Below are positions 60,438 through 64,000 of a stretch of 64,000 bases of DNA, in pieces. A model generated the notes under the pieces. That model worked only from the letters and a program-made list of their open reading frames with translations, did no database searches and was not told the DNA's origin. Each line of letters begins with the position of its first letter. The stretch's first letter is position 1. The stretch is from assembly GCF_000381025.1 (NCBI RefSeq), contig NZ_KB905819.1, positions 342,602 to 406,601 of the forward strand, in the 5' to 3' direction. This stretch comes from Streptomyces sulphureus DSM 40104. Its GTDB lineage: Bacteria; Actinomycetota; Actinomycetes; Streptomycetales; Streptomycetaceae. The position numbers and the translations under genes are program-made.

Positions 60438-61147
60438 CCCACTACCTCGCCCAACTCCGTCACGTCGGCCGGCACTTCGACGTCGCGACCGGTGCACGCG
60501 ACGACGCCAGGAATTTTTCTCCCCTCGCGGAGGTCTACACGGGTCGCGACGGCGCCCTGGAGCGGTACGCCTGCCACGTCGCGGAGGTCATCGGCACCGA
60601 GGAGCCGCGCGTCGCCGCATCCACACTCCACCTCGGCCTGGTCGCACGGTTGGCCTCGTTGACGCTCGGCTCGGCCGCACTCGGCGGAGCCGTGCCCGAT
60701 CTGCGGCCCGAAGCGCTCCACTGGCGCGCCCCCGGCGGCGTCGTACATCTGTGGCTGCCGGAACTCCGCGAACTCCCCGCGGAGAAAGGCCTCTCCGAGA
60801 ACGTCCGCCAGACCTTCGCGGCACATCTCGTCCAACTAGACGCTGTTGTCCACCGGTTGTGGAAACTCTCCCCGCAAGTCATGCGCGGGAACGCCGGATC
60901 GGCAGTGGCGGGCGCCGTCCGAGTCCTCGGCCGCGAATACCCGGAGGCGGGGCGACGGGCCGCACGACTCGCCGCGACCCTGCTTCCACGTGAACCCCTG
61001 GCGGGAGCAGGCGAGTTCAGCCTCAGCGGGGAGACGCTGGCTTTCGTGCGGAACAACTGCTGCCTCTACTACCGCGTCAGAGGCGCGGGTACCTGCGGGG
61101 ACTGCGTCCTGCGCGACCACCGGAGGACACGAGAGCCGGCCGCCTGA
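60434..61147 (+). CDS. FhuF-like [2Fe-2S] ferric reductase family protein
   Basis: A 237-residue protein with the FhuF-type C-terminal iron-sulfur motif: C209, C210, C221 and C224 in CCLYYRVRGAGTCGDC (CC-x10-C-x2-C). FhuF relatives reduce ferric siderophores in the cytoplasm. It lies 124 bp after a cobalamin riboswitch, so repression by B12 is expected. A role in reducing cobalamin or in a B12-dependent step is therefore worth considering. ATG at 60434 is preferred through the ATGA overlap; an in-frame TTG at 60383 is possible. Confidence 0.8.
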   Translation: MTHYLAQLRHVGRHFDVATGARDDARNFSPLAEVYTGRDGALERYACHVAEVIGTEEPRVAASTLHLGLVARLASLTLGSAALGGAVPDLRPEALHWRAPGGVVHLWLPELRELPAEKGLSENVRQTFAAHLVQLDAVVHRLWKLSPQVMRGNAGSAVAGAVRVLGREYPEAGRRAARLAATLLPREPLAGAGEFSLSGETLAFVRNNCCLYYRVRGAGTCGDCVLRDHRRTREPAA

Positions 61148-61162
61148 ATCCGACGTGCCCCG

Positions 61163-61756
61163 TCAGACCTGCGGCATCGCGATCCTGCCCTCGAGTACGG
61201 CCAGCAACTCGGCGAGCACACCGGCGAGTTCGTCCCGGCGGGGGACCGGGAGGCCGGAAAGCAGCTCGGCCTCGTAGGCGAGTTGCTCCGGCATGAGCCG
61301 GTCGATCAGCGCCCGTCCCTCCTCGGAGAGCGAGACGTGCACGACGCGTCGATCCCTCGTCCCCGTCCGCCGCTCGACGAGCCCGCGGTCCCTCAGTTGC
61401 TTCAGCCGCTTGGTGACGGCGGCGCCCGAGGCGAACGTCTGCCTGGCGATCTGGCCGGGGGTGAGCTCCCTGCTCTCCCGCCGGAGCGCGCCGAGGATGT
61501 CGAACTCGGCGCGCGCCAGGCCCTCGTCGGCGAGCGGGGCGTCGACGGCCTGCTGAAAGAGCGCCGCACAACGGTTGACCCGACCGATCACCCCCATCGG
61601 GCCGGTGTCCAGGCGCGGATCGAGCTCACCCCACTGCCGCCTCGCGCGCGCCACGACGTCCTCGACGGGTTCCCCCAGCCGCGTCGCTGCCTCCGGCGAC
61701 GGGGCCGCCTCCCGGGCAGTGACCGCCTCGGCGCCTTTGCCGGACTCCTCCGCCAC
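61163..61756 (-). CDS. MarR-family transcriptional regulator
   Basis: A 197-residue winged-helix regulator. The MarR core reads LTPGQIARQTFASGAAVTKR with LRDRGLVERRTGTRDRRVVH in the wing, followed by LSEEGRALIDRLMPEQLAYE. An N-terminal extension of about 50 residues is charged. GTG at 61756 has AGGAGAG at good spacing; upstream in-frame ATGs lack it. It converges on the FhuF-like gene with 15 bp between stops. Target unknown. Confidence 0.88.
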   Translation of the reverse strand: MAEESGKGAEAVTAREAAPSPEAATRLGEPVEDVVARARRQWGELDPRLDTGPMGVIGRVNRCAALFQQAVDAPLADEGLARAEFDILGALRRESRELTPGQIARQTFASGAAVTKRLKQLRDRGLVERRTGTRDRRVVHVSLSEEGRALIDRLMPEQLAYEAELLSGLPVPRRDELAGVLAELLAVLEGRIAMPQV

Positions 61757-62063
61757 GTCTCTCTCCTCTCGGACAGGCTGCCCGATCATTCTCCCGCTGC
61801 TGTTGCGCTCTCCGTCGACCGGTCTGCGAGTGCCGCCCGACGCCCGGGCGCTGCGAGCCGCGTGCGCCTGGATCAGCGAGGTGACGGTGATCAAAGCCCA
61901 GTACGGGTGCAGCAGGGGCGAACCCGGTTCTTGTACACGTCGCCAGGTGATGAGGAGTCCCCGCGTGCGCTGGCGCGTGCGGCGTGACGTGGGGATGCCG
62001 GGGTGGGGGCTCTTTTGGGTAAGTGTTCCAGTGCGGAAGTTAACTGGTGTTTCATCTATAAAT

Positions 62064-62105
62064 GGAATCAGGAATCAGGAATCAGGAATCAGGAATCAGG
62101 AATCA
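62064..62105. repeat. Tandem heptamer GGAATCA, six copies
   Basis: Six perfect 7-bp units, followed by a shortened GGAATC before the next array starts. AT-rich compared with its surroundings. Confidence 0.95.
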
Positions 62106-62111
62106 GGAATC

Positions 62112-62174
62112 GGGGCTCGGGGCTCGGGGCTCGGGGCTCGGGGCTCGGGGCTCGGGGCTCGGGGCTCGGGGCTC
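62112..62174. repeat. Tandem heptamer GGGGCTC, nine copies
   Basis: Nine perfect 7-bp units directly after the GGAATCA array, 129 bp beyond the stop of the otsA-type gene. The same unit and orientation recur at 63919-64000. Confidence 0.95.
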
Positions 62175-62303
62175 GCGCGGGCCTATGGGGCCGGGGGCTG
62201 CAAGCGAGCCCGCCGGTTCCGCATAGTGGCTGCCGTCCCAGTTCGCGCCTGAACCGACCGGACGATTCGGCGGCTCTGTGGGCGAGGTCCCGTTGCCTTC
62301 GGA

Positions 62304-63830
62304 CTAACGGGCGATCTGCTTGAGTGCCTCGAGCTGCCCGAGAAACCAGTCGGTCGGGGGCAGCGCGGTGGCAGCCGCCGCCAGGCGCTGCGTACGCGTC
62401 TTCTTCTCCGCCTCCGTAGCCCTCAGTGCGTCGGCCAGAGCACGAGCGGTGCCCTCGACATCGAAGGGATTCACCATGTACGAGTCGCCTGCCAACTCCG
62501 CGGCGGCACCGGACTCTCGGGAGAGTACGAGTGCGCATCCTTCGTCGGACACCACCGGCACTTCCTTGGCCACGAGGTTCATTCCGTCCCGGATCGGATT
62601 TACGAGAGCAACGTCAGCGATCCGGTAAGCAGCGAGCGAACGAGGAAAATCGTCCTGAACGTGGAGAATCACGGGAGTCCAATCGGGACGCCCGAAAGCT
62701 GAGTTGATCTCTTCGGCGACCCGTGCGACCTCATCCGTGTAGTCGCGGTAGATGGCGAGATCCTGACGGGAAGGATAGGCGAACGCGAGGTGCACGACAC
62801 GTTCGCGCCACTCGGGATGGTCGGCGAGGAGCCGGCGGAACGCGTACAGACCCCTAACGATGTTCTTGGAGAGCTCTGTCCTGTCGACGCGCACGACGGT
62901 GCGGCGCGCCACGCCTTGGACCTCGCCGATCTGGGCGCGCAGTTGGCCGATCCGCTCGTCGACGTCCGAGCGGTGGGCCCTTTCGTTGAGGAACTCGCCG
63001 TCGGCGCCGAGCGCGTGGACGCCGAGACGCGTCGTGCCTCCGTCGTGGTCGATCTGCAGCTCGTCGCCGTCCCTCGAGACCGTGGCGCCCAGCACGCGCA
63101 CGCAACAGTCGGCGAATGCCTGTGCCCACCTGGATGTGAGGAAGCCTGCGCGGTCGGCACCGAGGATGCCGCGCAACAGGCGTTCGGCCTCAGCGTCCGG
63201 AAGCATCGCGAAGTAGTCCGGCGGGGCCCACGGAGTGTGCGAGAAGTGACCGATGCGCAGATCTGGGCGGGCTTCTCGAAGAAGCGCGGGTACGAGAGAC
63301 AGGTGGTAATCCTGCACGAGCACGACGGCATTGTGCGCCGCTTCCGCTGCAAGGGCGTCGGCGAAGGCCTTGTTGTAGCTCTCGTACGCCTCCCATTCCT
63401 CGAAGAACTGCGCATCGAACGACGGCTCGACAGGGGTCTGGTACAGCATGTGATGGACGAACCAGAGTACGGAGTTGGCGATGCCGTTGTACGCACCGGC
63501 AAATACACCAGCCGGGATTTCGAGCATACGCACGGTCTGCCCTGCGGTGTCCGTCGTCTCCAAACGCCCGTTGGAGCGCCGCGCGGCTTCGCGGTCCCCG
63601 TCGCTCAGGGCCGCGCACACCCAGATCGCGTCTGCGTCCGACCCGATGGCTGAAAGGCCCGAGACCAACCCGCCGCCGCCCCGCTTCACGGTGAGTGCGC
63701 GGCTCTCAGAGGCACTGTCTCCGGACTTCCGGCCAGTACCAGGGGCCGAGTCGTCGAACGAGTAACTCACGGGGCCTCTGTTCGACGCGACCAAGACCCG
63801 GGCTTGTCCCTCGGCGGCTGCAGCGACCAT
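62304..63830 (-). CDS. otsA: Trehalose-6-phosphate synthase (GT20)
   Basis: A 508-residue retaining glycosyltransferase of family GT20 that joins a nucleotide-sugar glucose to glucose-6-phosphate. It has VASNRGPVSY at the N-terminus, GGGGLVSGLS in the phosphate loop, VLVQDYHLSLVPALLRE, FSHTPWAPPDYFAMLP and the C-terminal nucleotide site VNPIRDGMNLVAKE. LSRESGAAAEL supplies the end of that site. Length is normal. There is no phosphatase gene beside it in the window. It is bracketed by GGGGCTC heptamer arrays on both sides. Confidence 0.93.
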   Translation of the reverse strand: MVAAAAEGQARVLVASNRGPVSYSFDDSAPGTGRKSGDSASESRALTVKRGGGGLVSGLSAIGSDADAIWVCAALSDGDREAARRSNGRLETTDTAGQTVRMLEIPAGVFAGAYNGIANSVLWFVHHMLYQTPVEPSFDAQFFEEWEAYESYNKAFADALAAEAAHNAVVLVQDYHLSLVPALLREARPDLRIGHFSHTPWAPPDYFAMLPDAEAERLLRGILGADRAGFLTSRWAQAFADCCVRVLGATVSRDGDELQIDHDGGTTRLGVHALGADGEFLNERAHRSDVDERIGQLRAQIGEVQGVARRTVVRVDRTELSKNIVRGLYAFRRLLADHPEWRERVVHLAFAYPSRQDLAIYRDYTDEVARVAEEINSAFGRPDWTPVILHVQDDFPRSLAAYRIADVALVNPIRDGMNLVAKEVPVVSDEGCALVLSRESGAAAELAGDSYMVNPFDVEGTARALADALRATEAEKKTRTQRLAAAATALPPTDWFLGQLEALKQIAR

Positions 63831-63918
63831 GAGCGGAGCTTAGCCCCACCTCCTACCGCCCAAACGTACGGAACACGGAAGTGTGCCGTGCCTCCTCACA
63901 CGGAGAGCCGTTTTCCTC

Positions 63919-64000
63919 GGGGCTCGGGGCTCGGGGCTCGGGGCTCGGGGCTCGGGGCTCGGGGCTCGGGGCTCGGGGCTCGGGGCTCGGGGCTCGGGGC
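63919..64000. repeat. Tandem heptamer GGGGCTC, at least 11.7 copies
   Basis: Eleven perfect 7-bp units and five bases of a twelfth, running to the window edge, so the true length is unknown. It lies 88 bp upstream of the otsA-type start. Confidence 0.95.

Larger units (their letters stand above)
61757..62303. other. Intergenic region with heptamer arrays
   Basis: 547 bp holding the MarR promoter, two adjoining 7-bp repeat arrays (62064-62174) and, just before them, an unusually AT-rich stretch (GTTAACTGGTGTTTCATC, 62039-62056). No gene was recognised. Confidence 0.5.

Noticed and set aside
1..64000. tRNA genes, integrase genes or att sites that would mark the CRISPR locus or repeats as a mobile island
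   Set aside because: No tRNA-like T-loop, integrase or transposase was found by reading; absence is not proof without a dedicated search.

Overview
The window is very GC-rich, with dense, strand-switching genes, GTG and TTG starts, strong GGAGG-type ribosome sites, F420-dependent oxidoreductases and a type I-E CRISPR-Cas locus. Together these point to a Streptomyces or closely related actinomycete chromosome. No tRNA or rRNA gene and no complete insertion sequence was seen.

About 1-12.7 kb is a mannoside utilisation locus. It holds a GH38-like enzyme (cut by the window edge), a LacI regulator, a ROK sugar kinase, a class I mannose-6-phosphate isomerase, an MFS sugar porter and a large secreted GH92 alpha-mannosidase with accessory modules. 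A plausible flow is extracellular mannose release, import, phosphorylation and isomerisation to fructose-6-phosphate. LacI-type palindromes lie before the isomerase and before the GH92 gene.

About 12.9-32.7 kb carries three small-molecule catabolic units. The first is a minus-strand operon with an MHS transporter, pxpA-pxpB-pxpC-type 5-oxoprolinase subunits, an SDR, an aminotransferase and a TetR regulator. The second is a plus-strand sugar-acid operon with an RraA-like protein, a D-2-hydroxyacid dehydrogenase, a gluconate 5-dehydrogenase-like SDR, an idonate 5-dehydrogenase-like protein and 6-phosphogluconate dehydrogenase. The third is a tightly packed operon with an SDR, an MHS transporter, a C45 Ntn-type amidohydrolase, a polysaccharide-deacetylase or imidase-fold hydrolase and a second SDR. 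It is transcribed divergently from an unusual fusion of a LuxR DNA-binding domain to a periplasmic-binding-protein-like domain. This third unit is the best candidate here for an undescribed pathway.

About 33-37.3 kb is a decayed stretch. It has an intact F420-dependent oxidoreductase and a small secreted protein among a doubly frameshifted Clp-N gene and fragments of an aldo/keto reductase and a FAD monooxygenase. From 37.3 to 47.5 kb lies a complete type I-E CRISPR-Cas system (cas2-cas1-cas6-cas5-cas7-cse2-cse1-cas3, minus strand) with its leader and a short array of 11 spacers.

About 47.6-53.8 kb encodes an OmpR-type two-component system followed by a GT2-GtrA glycosyltransferase and an ArnT-like transferase, probably for envelope glycosylation. 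About 54-56.3 kb is a second graveyard (DUF4333-like, LuxR tail and ABC ATPase fragments) ending in a 425-bp degenerate heptanucleotide repeat array. The last 8 kb has a luciferase-like oxidoreductase, a histidine phosphatase, an MFS transporter behind a perfect LacI-type palindrome, a cobalamin riboswitch ahead of a coupled small ORF and a FhuF-like [2Fe-2S] protein, a MarR regulator and trehalose-6-phosphate synthase. The last is flanked on both sides by GGGGCTC heptamer arrays.
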